Source: UBA2336 sp964597075
GTDB lineage: Bacteria; Bacteroidota; Bacteroidia; Cytophagales; Cyclobacteriaceae
Length of the DNA: 64,000 nucleotides
Assembly (NCBI GenBank): GCA_964597075.1
Contig: CAZQXC010000002.1
Coordinates: 12,207 to 76,206, forward strand
Reading direction: 5' to 3'
Shown: piece after piece, positions 1 to 8,617 of the stretch
Layout: every line of letters starts with the position of its first letter
How positions within the stretch are numbered: position 1 is the first letter of the stretch
Translations under genes and position numbers: made by a program
The notes under the pieces: generated by a model
The model's database searches: none
What the model saw: only the letters and a program-made list of their open reading frames with translations
What the model was told of the DNA's origin: nothing

Positions 1-436
1 TGTTTTCAATAACTTCCGGCTTGGCATCATCGGGTCGGTTTTCTTTATTGGCGCGTTCAGCCAAACGAGTTTTTAATTCTTCCTCATTAACCATTAATTC
101 CACCAGAGCAGTAATACCCGTATTCTTTTTGGTCAGTAAAGCATCCAGGGCCTCAGCTTGCTTTACTGTTCTTGGAAATCCATCGAAAATAATTCCCTTA
201 ATATTTCCACTGGTTTTGATTTTGTCATCCACCATATCAATCACTACCTGATCAGGAACCAGGTTTCCTTTGCTCATATAGTCCTGTGCAAGCTTGCCGA
301 GGGGAGTACCTTCTCTTAAATGCTTCCGGAAAAGATCACCGGTAGAGATGTGAATGAGTTGGTACTTGTCGATAAGCTTGGCGCTTTGAGTGCCTTTTCC
401 TGCGCCAGGAGGGCCGAAGAGTACAAGATTAATCAT
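1..436 (-). CDS. adk: Adenylate kinase, C-terminal part beyond the window
   Basis: Adenylate kinase interconverts ATP + AMP and 2 ADP in the cytosol. About 145 codons are visible, read leftwards from an ATG at 434-436; the frame runs off the left edge, so the C-terminal quarter or so is missing. The protein opens with the P-loop GPPGAGKGTQ near residue 8, followed by the AMP-binding stretch STGDLFR and the FDGFPRT motif near residue 84, all diagnostic of the family. The visible end, RPDDAKPEVIEN, matches the region after the LID. hpt lies 107 bp upstream on the same strand, so the two may be co-transcribed. Identification is firm; only the end is unknown. Confidence 0.96.
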   Translation of the reverse strand, partial: MINLVLFGPPGAGKGTQSAKLIDKYQLIHISTGDLFRKHLREGTPLGKLAQDYMSKGNLVPDQVVIDMVDDKIKTSGNIKGIIFDGFPRTVKQAEALDALLTKKNTGITALVELMVNEEELKTRLAERANKENRPDDAKPEVIEN

Positions 437-543
437 GATGTAGGTGATTTAAGGATTCGCAAGATAGTGATCTATTCTTATTTAGCCGATGACTGAGTGC
501 ATAAGCCGGGGAGGAACTCATAAAACTTGCCATTATCTGGTGG

Positions 544-1074
544 TCAGGTGTTGCTTTGCTTATAAATGTCTTTCAGGTTTCTTCCAAGTCCTTCGTAATC
601 GAGGCCGTAGCCAAGAATAAATTCATCTTCGATATCGAAGCCAACATATTTTGGTTGCACGGCATGCTGGCGGGCAGGTGCTTTGCGTACCAGGGTAACT
701 ACTTCTACTGATCGTGTGCCTAGACTTCGGAGTTCTTCCACCACTTTACTTAAGGTTAGTCCAGTGTCCATAATATCTTCCACGATGAGAATATCCTGGT
801 TGAAGATACTTTCATTTAATCCGATAAGGGTACTCAGTTGACCGGTACTTGCCGTGCCCTGATAGGAAGAATGTTTTACAAATGATATGCGACATTCCAG
901 GGTTATTTGCCGGATGAGGTCACTGGCAAAAATAAAGGAACCGTTAAGGATGGGCAGAAAGAGTGGAATGCGCCCAACATAATCATGATTAATCAGATCG
1001 GCCAATTCAACAACCTTGGCTTTGATCTTATCTTCGCTGATGAATTTTTTAAACGTGAGGTCTTTGAGCTTCAT
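544..1074 (-). CDS. hpt: Hypoxanthine phosphoribosyltransferase
   Basis: Purine salvage enzyme joining hypoxanthine (often also guanine) to PRPP to give IMP/GMP in the cytosol. The 176-aa length is normal for the bacterial family. The PRPP-binding loop VEDIMDTGLTL sits near residue 100, and the substrate-side motif FILNGS-like segment (PILNGSFIFASDL) lies near residue 40. The C-terminal GYGLDYEGLGRN segment is also typical. The ATG start is preceded by a good -7 promoter element at 1092-1099. Its neighbour downstream is adk, so this corner of the window is nucleotide metabolism; upp lies 2.7 kb away on the other strand. Confidence 0.95.
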   Translation of the reverse strand: MKLKDLTFKKFISEDKIKAKVVELADLINHDYVGRIPLFLPILNGSFIFASDLIRQITLECRISFVKHSSYQGTASTGQLSTLIGLNESIFNQDILIVEDIMDTGLTLSKVVEELRSLGTRSVEVVTLVRKAPARQHAVQPKYVGFDIEDEFILGYGLDYEGLGRNLKDIYKQSNT

Positions 1075-1091
1075 ACATTTACAAATGGCCG

Positions 1092-1099
1092 CAAAGATA
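1092..1099 (-). promoter_or_regulatory. Candidate -7 element for hpt
   Basis: On the minus strand this reads TATCTTTG, an exact match to the Bacteroidota -7 consensus TAnnTTTG, 17 bp before the hpt ATG. No clear -33 TTG at the usual spacing was seen, so this is a half-supported promoter. Confidence 0.5.
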
Positions 1100-1136
1100 G
1101 AAAAGGATTCAACTATCGGATGGATGTGCTACAATT

Positions 1137-2495
1137 TCAATATGAATCGTCTAACGCAAACGAATTTTTGCGATGCATCCATTGTCCTTTGGTAAAATCA
1201 GGAAAGGCGAGCGTTTCACCTCCTAATCGGATAGATGTTTCTGAAAGCGGTGTAATGGCACTCCAGGCTACAGCATCATAAACATCCATTGGGGGTTGTG
1301 CTTTTCTTTTTACTGATTCGATGAAAGCATTCAAAACAAACCAGTCCATGCCGCCATGACCTGCACCGGCAGCATCACTGGAATACTTTTTCCAAAGCGG
1401 GTGATCGTATTTATCCAGCCAGGGTTGGGCATCTTCCCAACGATGTGCCTGTTTACTCTGGCCTTCAATGTAAATGGATTTGTTCACATCCATCCAAATA
1501 CCGTTGGACCCCTGTACACGAAACCCAATGGAATAGGGCCGTGGCAAATTTGTATCGTGTTGTAGTAAAATAGTTTCCTCGTTGGCACATTTGATCATGG
1601 TGGTGACCACATCGCCCAATTTGAATTTTATTTTGGCATTGGGATGGTTTTCTCCACCATGTTTTATGATGTAGTCATTAAGTCCGCGTGCTTTGGAAGA
1701 ATAGGAAACCAGTTCCGTAAACCGGTTACCACGATTAATATTAATCATCATGGCCACAGGCCCGATACCATGGGTGGGGTATAGATCACCATTGCGGTGT
1801 ACAGAATGTTCAGTGCGCCATTGTGCTTCCGAAAATCCTTTCTCGCCAAACTCCACACCTCCGCCATAGGGTTTTTTACCATCGTTAAATTTTACTTCAC
1901 GTAAATCATGCTGATAGCCGCCTTGCAGGTGCACGAGTTCACCAAAAACATTTTGCCGAACCATGTTCAGCACAGCCATGACATCGCGTCTGTAGCAAAC
2001 ATTTTCCAGCATCATTAAGGGCTGGCCGGTGCGCTCGGATGTTCGCACCAGTTCCCAACATTCTTCAATGGTGCCTCCGGTAATTACCTCGCATCCTACA
2101 ATTTTTTCAGCATTCATCGCATCAAGACATTGTACGGTGTGCCATTCCCACGGAGTGGAGATGATCACGGCATCAATGTTTTTATTTTCCAGCATCTTCC
2201 GATAACCATACGGGCCTTCCAGGATTACCTGTGGTTTTGGCTTGCCTGCTTTTTGAACCATATTCAGACTCATGTCCATCATAACCTGTTGTATGTCGCA
2301 CAACGCAACAACTTCCACATCATTTCTGCGAAGGGCCAGGTCTAAATGATTTTGTCCGCGTAAGCCAACACCAATAAACCCCAATCTAACTTTTGGTGCT
2401 TGGTCTTGTCCAAATAAAACGGATGCCGGTATGATCGAAAAAGCAGCTCCTGCCATAGCCGTTGCTTTTACAAATGTTCTGCGATCGGTTTTCAT
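1137..2495 (-). CDS. Gfo/Idh/MocA oxidoreductase, GH109 alpha-N-acetylgalactosaminidase type
   Basis: An exported enzyme of 452 aa. The N-terminus DRRTFVKATAMAGAAF resembles a twin-arginine type signal, with DRR in place of the usual SRR. The Rossmann motif GFIGVGLRGQ follows near residue 40 and should hold NAD. The downstream sequence, with TIEECWELV, MLENVCYRRDV and the block NGDLYPTHGIGPVA, is the pattern of glycoside hydrolase family 109, whose members remove terminal GalNAc by an NAD-dependent redox mechanism. That substrate is inferred from family resemblance; a different sugar is possible. It lies 5 bp after the M42-like peptidase gene and is probably co-transcribed with it. Confidence 0.85.
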   Translation of the reverse strand: MKTDRRTFVKATAMAGAAFSIIPASVLFGQDQAPKVRLGFIGVGLRGQNHLDLALRRNDVEVVALCDIQQVMMDMSLNMVQKAGKPKPQVILEGPYGYRKMLENKNIDAVIISTPWEWHTVQCLDAMNAEKIVGCEVITGGTIEECWELVRTSERTGQPLMMLENVCYRRDVMAVLNMVRQNVFGELVHLQGGYQHDLREVKFNDGKKPYGGGVEFGEKGFSEAQWRTEHSVHRNGDLYPTHGIGPVAMMININRGNRFTELVSYSSKARGLNDYIIKHGGENHPNAKIKFKLGDVVTTMIKCANEETILLQHDTNLPRPYSIGFRVQGSNGIWMDVNKSIYIEGQSKQAHRWEDAQPWLDKYDHPLWKKYSSDAAGAGHGGMDWFVLNAFIESVKRKAQPPMDVYDAVAWSAITPLSETSIRLGGETLAFPDFTKGQWMHRKNSFALDDSY

Positions 2496-2500
2496 AGGAT

Positions 2501-3454
2501 TTAAAGTTCTTTCATTAAATGAGTATACAGAGTAATCATGCTTTTGATGTCATGCTTGTGCACTTTTTCATCCGGTGTGTGCGGATATTGCTGAGGTGCA
2601 CCGACAAAACACCAATCGAACGGAAGATTTGACGTTTGTAATTCACGACCATCGCTGGAGCCCATGCCTTCTACTTCTAATTGAAAATCGAGTTTGTGTT
2701 TTTGGGCAATGTTGATGATACACTCTACATACTTCTTTCTTGGGATGTTCCTGTCGCGCATGGAAATAGCCACGCCTTTGCCAGGTTCTACGCCATCCGA
2801 AACCCAGGTGATGTCAGCAATGAGCGCCTGATGCACACCCCATTGCTCGTGCATATATTTAGCGAGGTACGGAACAGAGCCTCCGCCATGTTCTTCCCAA
2901 CAGCTGAAAGCGATAACACCGTCTTTCAAGGTCTCAGCAACTTTCAGTGCTGCATAAACACCAAGCCGGTTGTCAAGGTAGGCGGTTTGTATGTATTGCT
3001 TTGTTTCCCGGAAATCGATTTTATAGGTGAGGGATGTGCCTCGATCGATGGTGCGACCGAAACGATAAAAAGCGTGGTTCTCCTTGTCGTATTCCAGTTC
3101 GCAATCAATTGGTCCACGTCTATCACGCCCCACTAAACGGGTACCCATTTCTGCCTCCGGACTTCCAATAGGTAATAGCTGATTGAAATACCGAACCGTA
3201 AACCCAATACTGTCCATGTGTGCAAAAATGACGGTGCGGGGTTTACCGAATTTCAACAGCAGGCAATCCTGAAATTCTTCACCCTGAATAATAACAGGTT
3301 GGGTCTTCCACGATTTCTTTGCTTTGCTGATGTATTTCAACAAAAATTCCTTCATGGCAAATTCTTCACCTGACGGGGCATGCACTTCGCATAGTTGTTT
3401 AAGCAACCGGTAATCGCTTCCAAAGGTGGTTTCGATTTTTTTATCTCGCGGCAT
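2501..3454 (-). CDS. M42-like metallo-aminopeptidase
   Basis: A 317-aa cytosolic protein with no signal peptide. It has the layout of the M42 (glutamyl aminopeptidase/cellulase M) clan: HAPSGEE near residue 24, the metal ligand in HMDSIGF near residue 80, the bridging Asp in LDNRLG near 162, the acidic pair in WEEHGGGS near 187, and a late His in YPHTPDEK near 290. All expected ligand positions appear to be kept, so it should be active, most likely trimming N-terminal residues from peptides. M42 and M20 enzymes share this plan, and the exact subfamily is not certain. It is followed 5 bp later by the GH109-like gene, suggesting an operon. Confidence 0.8.
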   Translation of the reverse strand: MPRDKKIETTFGSDYRLLKQLCEVHAPSGEEFAMKEFLLKYISKAKKSWKTQPVIIQGEEFQDCLLLKFGKPRTVIFAHMDSIGFTVRYFNQLLPIGSPEAEMGTRLVGRDRRGPIDCELEYDKENHAFYRFGRTIDRGTSLTYKIDFRETKQYIQTAYLDNRLGVYAALKVAETLKDGVIAFSCWEEHGGGSVPYLAKYMHEQWGVHQALIADITWVSDGVEPGKGVAISMRDRNIPRKKYVECIINIAQKHKLDFQLEVEGMGSSDGRELQTSNLPFDWCFVGAPQQYPHTPDEKVHKHDIKSMITLYTHLMKEL

Positions 3455-3515
3455 AGTATTTGGTATGCAACTTACGATTTTGAACGAAAAAATATTTGCT
3501 CCAGGGCCGCATGTC

Positions 3516-3535
3516 CCTGCCTACCGGATGGCAGG
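3516..3535. repeat. Short palindromic repeat, CCTGCC...GGCAGG type
   Basis: Perfect 6-bp arms (CCTGCC at 3516-3521, GGCAGG at 3530-3535) with an 8-nt loop. The same arms recur inside kbl at 48558-48574, and a related hairpin is at 11671-11686. It sits in the 276-bp space between the divergent M42-like and upp genes, so it is not a terminator for either. This looks like a small dispersed repeat. Confidence 0.6.
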
Positions 3536-3590
3536 CCCGTGTTCTTGATCAACGCTGATTTCTATACGCGCATCCCACTGCCAGGCCGAT

Positions 3591-3606
3591 CCCGATATAT
3601 ATCGGG
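3591..3606. repeat. 16-bp perfect palindrome
   Basis: CCCGATATATATCGGG is its own reverse complement over 16 bp. It lies in the same divergent intergenic space, 125 bp before upp. It could be an operator for a dimeric regulator or another small hairpin repeat; nothing in the sequence decides which. The rest of 3455-3730 shows no gene. Confidence 0.5.
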
Positions 3607-3730
3607 AAGAAATAGGCGTAGCCCAAGCACACTGAAAATATTTGGAGTGGAAATTTAAAGTTTGATGTCTACTACTTAGATTTCTTATTCTGTTAAAGTA
3701 GAACTAAATTTTGGTATAAAAGCTCAGTAA

Positions 3731-4375
3731 ATGACGTTTATTTTAAATCAGGCCAACTCTATTGCCAATAACATGCTAAAAGAATTACGCGATAAGAACC
3801 TTCAGCAGGATCGATCGCGCTTCAGGCAACGGGTGGAGCAACTGGGTTCTATTCTCGCTTATGAAATTTCAAAGCATTTACCCTATAAAACCGAGAACGT
3901 TGATACACCATTGGGAACATCCATTATCCACGTGTTGTCGGAGCAACCGGTTTTGATTACGGTGCTGCGCGCAGGAATACCCTTCTTCCAGGGCTTTCAA
4001 TACTTTTTTAGTGAAGCTGATTGTGGTTTTGTAGGTGCGCAGCGTAAGGAAAGCGCAGAAGCCATTACCATCGACCTGGACTACCTTGCCTCTCCTGAAT
4101 TGGAGGGTAAGCAATTGATTGTGATCGATCCCATGCTGGCTACCGGTAAATCATTTGTAAAGGCCATTGATGCGTTGCTCCGGTATGGCAAGCCTGCACA
4201 TGTACACATTGCCGCACTTGTGGCTGCACCTGAAGGGATTGCGTACTTGAAGGAGAAACTTAAACTTCCGTATTCGGTGTACACCTGTGCACTGGATGAA
4301 AAGCTGAACGCACAATCGTACATTGTGCCCGGGTTAGGCGATGCAGGGGACCTAAGTTATGGTGTGAAGCTATGA
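3731..4375 (+). CDS. upp: Uracil phosphoribosyltransferase
   Basis: Pyrimidine salvage: uracil + PRPP to UMP. The 214-aa length fits the family. The PRPP loop is present as DPMLATGKS near residue 133 (many family members have Gly or Ala where this has Lys), TVLRAGIPF is near residue 77, and the uracil-binding end YIVPGLGDAGD is near residue 196. The ATG at 3731 gives the natural N-terminus; no upstream in-frame start fits better. The divergent neighbour is the M42-like peptidase. The Lys in the PRPP loop is worth noting, but the rest of the site looks intact. Confidence 0.93.
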   Translation: MTFILNQANSIANNMLKELRDKNLQQDRSRFRQRVEQLGSILAYEISKHLPYKTENVDTPLGTSIIHVLSEQPVLITVLRAGIPFFQGFQYFFSEADCGFVGAQRKESAEAITIDLDYLASPELEGKQLIVIDPMLATGKSFVKAIDALLRYGKPAHVHIAALVAAPEGIAYLKEKLKLPYSVYTCALDEKLNAQSYIVPGLGDAGDLSYGVKL

Positions 4376-4440
4376 TGCTCAACTTGCCATTCAGTGATTA
4401 ACCATGATTTTATTCGAAGTAAAGTTTGCATACTGAAACT

Positions 4441-4902
4441 ATGACCGAAGAGCTATTAAAAGCATTGCCCGTCTATTTTTCGTGTCTTATCAAGTTTGTT
4501 ATCGGGCCGATTGCAGGATACGGCCTGGGGCTGCATATCATAACCACTATTCTCACAACGATAGCGGGCATGATGACCAGCGTGGTAGCCTTTACCTATT
4601 TTGGCGATTGGCTGCGCGCTAAAGTATTGAAGCGGTGGATTGCCAACCGGAAAAAATTCAGTCCGGGTAACCGGAGAACGGTGCGTATTTGGCAACGTTT
4701 TGGATTAATTGGTGTGGCTGGACTCACTCCGCTCTTGCTCACGCCTATTGGCGGAACTGTCATTGCCGTCAGCTTCGGTGCGCCTAAAGAAAAAATTATA
4801 CTTTATATGTTGGTGAGCGCTTCTGTTTTTGCGGTATTATTCTCCGCAGCCATTTATGGCTTTGGTGAAGCTGTAATTCCGGAAATGTTCCGTCCTTCGT
4901 AA
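4441..4902 (+). CDS. Small integral membrane protein of unknown function
   Basis: A 153-aa protein starting at the ATG at 4441; the frame can be extended to a TTG at 4426, but ATG is preferred. It has an N-terminal hydrophobic pair of segments (about residues 8-60), a basic cytosolic-looking loop rich in Arg/Lys (about 65-90), then two further hydrophobic segments containing TPLLLTPIGGT and ending near the C-terminus. The PIGG stretch recalls the small multidrug export-like family, but similarity by eye is too weak to assign it. It lies 10 bp before the next gene on the same strand, so the pair is likely co-transcribed. Confidence 0.7.
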   Translation: MTEELLKALPVYFSCLIKFVIGPIAGYGLGLHIITTILTTIAGMMTSVVAFTYFGDWLRAKVLKRWIANRKKFSPGNRRTVRIWQRFGLIGVAGLTPLLLTPIGGTVIAVSFGAPKEKIILYMLVSASVFAVLFSAAIYGFGEAVIPEMFRPS

Positions 4903-4912
4903 CCTACACGCT

Positions 4913-5452
4913 ATGCATCCCGATTCTAAAAAATCTTCTGATATATCGCTTAAGCGGAGTCATATTATCGGACAGATTATTGCGATGTTGGCTACCCTGG
5001 GATTTATAAGTGCCGCTGTATATGTAACCATTAATCCGGATCCTCCGGGGAGTAACGTGATTTACGAAGGAACCGTACAGGAAATCGGACCAACAGAAAT
5101 ACCTACGGACTCCAGGTTTGGTGGCTACAGAACGGTGTTATACTTGAAAATGACTGGCCTCGATGAAGTATTAGGAATACGTGAACCGGACTCTAAAGAT
5201 CTGGATCAATACGCGGCACAGATTCGGCCAGGAGATAACATAAAAGTTCACTTTTGGTCAACTGGTGAGATAGGGAGTAATCTGAATTTTAGCCTTTATC
5301 AAATTGAGAAACAAGGCAAAATGATCATGGCTCCTCATGAGGGCGATAACACATTTATTATAATGTTCATGTATGGCATGGCAGGTTTATGCCTGTTGTT
5401 ATTCATTTATCTGTTTTGGGATTATAAAAGGAAATTCAGTTCTCGTCCTTAA
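4913..5452 (+). CDS. Two-span membrane protein of unknown function
   Basis: 179 aa, not recognised. One hydrophobic segment lies near residues 18-40 and another near 143-166, with a roughly 100-residue polar region between them that would face the periplasm. That region starts with a beta-rich stretch (VIYEGTVQEIGPTEI) and could be a small OB- or barrel-like fold, which is speculation. The N-terminus is basic and the C-terminus ends in a Lys/Arg-rich tail, consistent with both ends in the cytosol. It follows the previous membrane protein by 10 bp and probably shares its transcript. Confidence 0.65.
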   Translation: MHPDSKKSSDISLKRSHIIGQIIAMLATLGFISAAVYVTINPDPPGSNVIYEGTVQEIGPTEIPTDSRFGGYRTVLYLKMTGLDEVLGIREPDSKDLDQYAAQIRPGDNIKVHFWSTGEIGSNLNFSLYQIEKQGKMIMAPHEGDNTFIIMFMYGMAGLCLLLFIYLFWDYKRKFSSRP

Positions 5453-5504
5453 AAAAGTACAATAAATGTGTTGAATAATCAAATCGGAATTTAACGCAAC
5501 GTGC

Positions 5505-7931
5505 TCACCGTGCAGGTTTTGATTTTTTACCAGCTATAAAATAGCGGTTGTACTTCGCTAACAAAGCTGCCTCTTGCGTTGATAAGGTACGGTTCTCAGC
5601 GATGCGTTTTAATACGTTCCGCGCAAACCAGGTTCCATCATAACGACCGGGCATCGTATGAAATGCATTGAATTGACCCATCAGGTAAAGGGATAGGCGA
5701 GGGGTGATCATTCCAGCCAAGCGGCTGTAATACCGTGATAGGAACATCATGGATTGTTGTGCGATTTCCGTTTGCCGATGATTACCCGGCTCATGATACA
5801 GACTCAGGTAGTGCAAAGCCTTCAGGTGGTAATCCAGGTAAAGCTGGTTGACTTGATCCCGACAGATCCGTTTGTTTATCTTTTTCAGCAAAGCAATAAG
5901 CTTGTTCATTTCTTCCAACTGCACTTCCCGATCCTGAAAAAAATTAAGGGTAGGTTCCCAAGCCTCAACGTTATAGCGGGCCAGGGTGAATACATCAAAC
6001 TCATACACATTATCTGAGCTGATTACATGCTCACGAATACTGGGCTCGTTACTCAGAAAAAGTTTTTTTAAGTAAAACAACAGTGGACTGTATACAGCCT
6101 CTCCAAAAGAGGGCAGGTATTTTCCGTCCGGATGACTTATGATTTTCGATTTACCAGTTTCTTCCGTCAGCTCATCCAGCCATTGATCGGTATAAGCATT
6201 TCCCGATTCCACTTTTGTGAGCACCAACTTCTCACACGGTACTTCACCAAACTGGGTCATGTATTGAAGAAAGGCAAGTTGATTGAGTTTAAACCCTCTG
6301 AACCTCGGGCTATCCGGATAATCGAGCTTGCACAACGCCTCCAGTGAAAGCCAGCCGTTGCGAACATAATCAAATGTGTAGGTTTGAATATCCACCAGCT
6401 GCCTGCGAAACTTCTCTACATGTTTGTGATGCACACCCGGCTGAACCAGTAAATCAATCAGGTTAGACTGCGCTACCAGAAATGAGTTGTTGAATTTTCG
6501 TGTAGCGGCATAGTTATCCCATACCAATGAATCGCGATAGTTCTGCCGCTCGAATAAAATGATTTCGTGGTAAACCGAAAGTACGCGTACGAGTGAATTG
6601 TTTATCGCGTGGTCTATTATATCCGCATACTGCCCGGGTGTGATCTGCCCCGCTACCATAAGTTCAAACAAGTAAGCAATCATGCCCATTACCCGTGCTT
6701 CCACTTCGGCCGGTGGTATTCCCTGCGTGAAGCGGGGATCCAGTTGCCTTTCCCAGTAGGTGAAGTCGTGCTTAACCCGATCAAATAGTTCTTCACCCTC
6801 CAGTTTTTTGGCCAATACCAGTTTCAGCGAAGCTTTGCGGTGCAGACTAAGGTAAGGCTCAACCTCCTGTAGCAACCGGGTATTCGTGTTCAGCAGTATA
6901 CGCAGCGAATCGTTACTTAACGTATCCAGCGCACGATAAGGCGTTTCACGAATAGCCTGCCTGAACAAATCATAGCCATGCCGAACCACCAGGGTATCCG
7001 CTACGATCGGTTCGCTGTTATGCTGACGCAGTACCTCAAGCAGGATACGCGCGCGTTTTTGTTGCAGACGAAGATTATTTTCTTCCGTGCCTTCTACGGA
7101 GGAGTACCCTTCAATGATGGCCTGAAGAATACTGTAATTGTTTTCGCGCAGAAAGTCGATCACACGTTTCACACTTTCTGGTTTTGCTTCAGCGCTGTTC
7201 TTTTCAAAATAGAGTTCAAAGCTATGGCGCACAGCTTCCCGATCGGGCGCGCGATACGGAATGTAATTGAATTTACCGATACCGTATCCATTCATCTTAC
7301 GCAGTTCGTGAAAACGGTTGTAGGGTTCGCACGCGGCTGTCTCGAGTGCCGGTAACTGCGGGGCAAAGCCGGTGGGAAGTTTATCAGTTTGGTAGCGTGC
7401 TTTGCGGAACAACAAACCGCGCACCTGCAGGGTTACGGGTTCAGCAAGATGTTCGGGTAGGGTATACAGCGGTATCCAGTTGTGTTGGAAAAAGAAACCG
7501 CCACCGCCACCCGAGAAAAACCTTTCACGGTTGCGCGGGTAGAACTGCAGTAGTCTTTTTTTGCGCGATACATCGGTAAAGAAAAGGGTGTCGGCCTTCA
7601 GTTCATCCACCCAGGCATCGAGCGTGGGTTGCACAGTGGGCAAGAGTTGTTTTCGTTTGAAGCGATAGCGGCTCGTTCCTGTCTGCAGGGTAAAGCGTCT
7701 AAAGAACGGAGGCAGCTTGGTAAAATCGTTGGCCACCAGCCAGGTCGACTCCGGAGTGAGCCGCACTTGCACGCGCCCTTTGATGCGTTTGTTTTTCTTT
7801 TTTAAAGTGAGGTCGCGGTAGGTTACTGTAATCGAATCCTGCATGGGTTCGGGTTCCGCAAAGAACTGGGCTGCGGCAAGCAAGGGCCAAGTGAGTAGAA
7901 GCCATAACAGGTTGAGGCGCAGGACAGTCAT
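5505..7931 (-). CDS. Large secreted protein with a central OmpA-like domain
   Basis: An 808-aa exported protein. A signal peptide ends near LLAAAQ at residue 21. Residues about 30-200 are rich in Arg, Lys and aromatics and look like beta sheet. Around 228-300 there is a recognisable OmpA-like fold: a start like FELYFEKNSAE, then VKRVIDFLRENNY and IIEGYSSVEGTEENN...QKRARILLEVL, which matches the peptidoglycan-binding module. Unusually, this module is followed by some 500 residues of mostly helical sequence, whereas OmpA domains are normally C-terminal. The function is unknown; an envelope-anchored role is a reasonable inference. Confidence 0.75.
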   Translation of the reverse strand: MTVLRLNLLWLLLTWPLLAAAQFFAEPEPMQDSITVTYRDLTLKKKNKRIKGRVQVRLTPESTWLVANDFTKLPPFFRRFTLQTGTSRYRFKRKQLLPTVQPTLDAWVDELKADTLFFTDVSRKKRLLQFYPRNRERFFSGGGGGFFFQHNWIPLYTLPEHLAEPVTLQVRGLLFRKARYQTDKLPTGFAPQLPALETAACEPYNRFHELRKMNGYGIGKFNYIPYRAPDREAVRHSFELYFEKNSAEAKPESVKRVIDFLRENNYSILQAIIEGYSSVEGTEENNLRLQQKRARILLEVLRQHNSEPIVADTLVVRHGYDLFRQAIRETPYRALDTLSNDSLRILLNTNTRLLQEVEPYLSLHRKASLKLVLAKKLEGEELFDRVKHDFTYWERQLDPRFTQGIPPAEVEARVMGMIAYLFELMVAGQITPGQYADIIDHAINNSLVRVLSVYHEIILFERQNYRDSLVWDNYAATRKFNNSFLVAQSNLIDLLVQPGVHHKHVEKFRRQLVDIQTYTFDYVRNGWLSLEALCKLDYPDSPRFRGFKLNQLAFLQYMTQFGEVPCEKLVLTKVESGNAYTDQWLDELTEETGKSKIISHPDGKYLPSFGEAVYSPLLFYLKKLFLSNEPSIREHVISSDNVYEFDVFTLARYNVEAWEPTLNFFQDREVQLEEMNKLIALLKKINKRICRDQVNQLYLDYHLKALHYLSLYHEPGNHRQTEIAQQSMMFLSRYYSRLAGMITPRLSLYLMGQFNAFHTMPGRYDGTWFARNVLKRIAENRTLSTQEAALLAKYNRYFIAGKKSKPAR

Positions 7932-8028
7932 AAGCGTATACCTTACACGCTAAATTGGTGAAAGTATTGTGACAAGTGGTGACGAAAATTGAGTAACCCA
8001 ATTTTATTCAAGGAATCAATCAAATATT

Positions 8029-8168
8029 TTACTCATGCCTTATCGCCTCCACCGGATTTAATCGCGAAGCGCGTATGGCCGGGTAAGTGCCGAAAACAAT
8101 TCCGACCAAAATGGATAGTGTGGTGATTACAAAGAATGCCTCGCCATAGGAGTTTTTCTCCACATAAG
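8029..8168 (-). pseudogene. 3' remnant of a MacB/FtsX-type ABC permease
   Basis: The minus strand encodes only the last 40-45 residues of a permease: a hydrophobic helix (FFVITTLSILVGIVFG) followed by TYPAIRASRLNPVEAIRHE and a stop. This is the standard ending of MacB-like permeases. Immediately upstream (8151-8206) the frame runs into a repeat and then a toxin fragment, with no permease sequence beyond. The gene was therefore truncated by insertion or deletion. It forms part of the 759-bp stretch 7932-8690, which contains no intact gene. Confidence 0.8.
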
Positions 8169-8206
8169 ATTTGGCGTGTAAATGCTTTGTTGGTGAAGAA
8201 CACCAA
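8151..8206. repeat. Direct repeat, left copy (56 bp)
   Basis: Imperfect copy of 8563-8617; the last 30 nt (8177-8206) are identical in both. The pair brackets the toxin remnant. Its right part forms the hairpin at 8186-8210. A related sequence occurs inverted at 11685-11702. Confidence 0.75.
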
Positions 8207-8210
8207 CAAA
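8186..8210. repeat. 10-bp perfect stem-loop inside the left direct repeat
   Basis: TTTGTTGGTG and CACCAACAAA pair perfectly over 10 bp around the loop AAGAA. It could act as a terminator for leftward or rightward transcription or be part of a mobile repeat end; the second repeat copy keeps only a 6-bp stem. Confidence 0.6.
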
Positions 8211-8243
8211 GGCTTAGAAGCTGGCCTACAAGCTTATTGACAA

Positions 8244-8564
8244 AGGGCACAAAGAAAAGTAAGCATCCTGGACAAAGCCGCAGAAGAGGTTGCCTATGTT
8301 GCTTATTTTATAGAATCGAAAGGGCTTCCTGAAACCGCTAAAAAAATTGTTAATGAATCTTTCTTGTTTTTTCACAAGCTCGGAGACAGCAGGATAAAGC
8401 ATAAACCTTGTAGCTTCACAGCATGGCGCGAGGAGGGCTGCCGATGTGTGAATTTCAGAAAAAAGTATGTTGTAGCGTATTTGGATACAGAGATGGAGAT
8501 AATCATTTGTGACTTTGCCCTTCAAAAGCTCTTACCTAGTTATCATCACTGCCTCCCCTTATAG
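8244..8564 (+). pseudogene. ParE/RelE-type toxin remnant, start codon lost
   Basis: The open frame from 8244 encodes 106 aa that match the toxin at 11387 nearly residue for residue, beginning QRKVSILDKAAEEVAY and continuing through CSFTAWREEG and FRKKYVVAYLDTEMEIIICDFA, a typical ParE/RelE C-terminus. The base that would make the ATG (as at 11387) is changed, giving AGG, and a TGA lies two codons upstream, so no normal start remains. The antitoxin is reduced to its last dozen or so codons at about 8204-8246. The C-terminus is complete here but lost in the other copy. Confidence 0.75.
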
Positions 8565-8617
8565 TTTTTCTCCAACAGGGTTTGGTATGTAAATGCTTTG
8601 TTGGTGAAGAACACCAA
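8563..8617. repeat. Direct repeat, right copy (55 bp)
   Basis: Second copy of the repeat at 8151-8206, directly after the toxin remnant. Its last 30 nt (8588-8617) are identical to 8177-8206. The remaining 73 bp up to the Fic gene hold nothing recognisable. Confidence 0.75.

Noticed and set aside
2681..3136. 151-codon plus-strand frame over the M42-like gene
   Set aside because: Antisense to a gene with clear metal-site motifs, and lacks a plausible domain.
3455..3730. tRNA or small RNA between the M42-like and upp genes
   Set aside because: The palindromes do not form a cloverleaf, and no anticodon arm or terminator was found.
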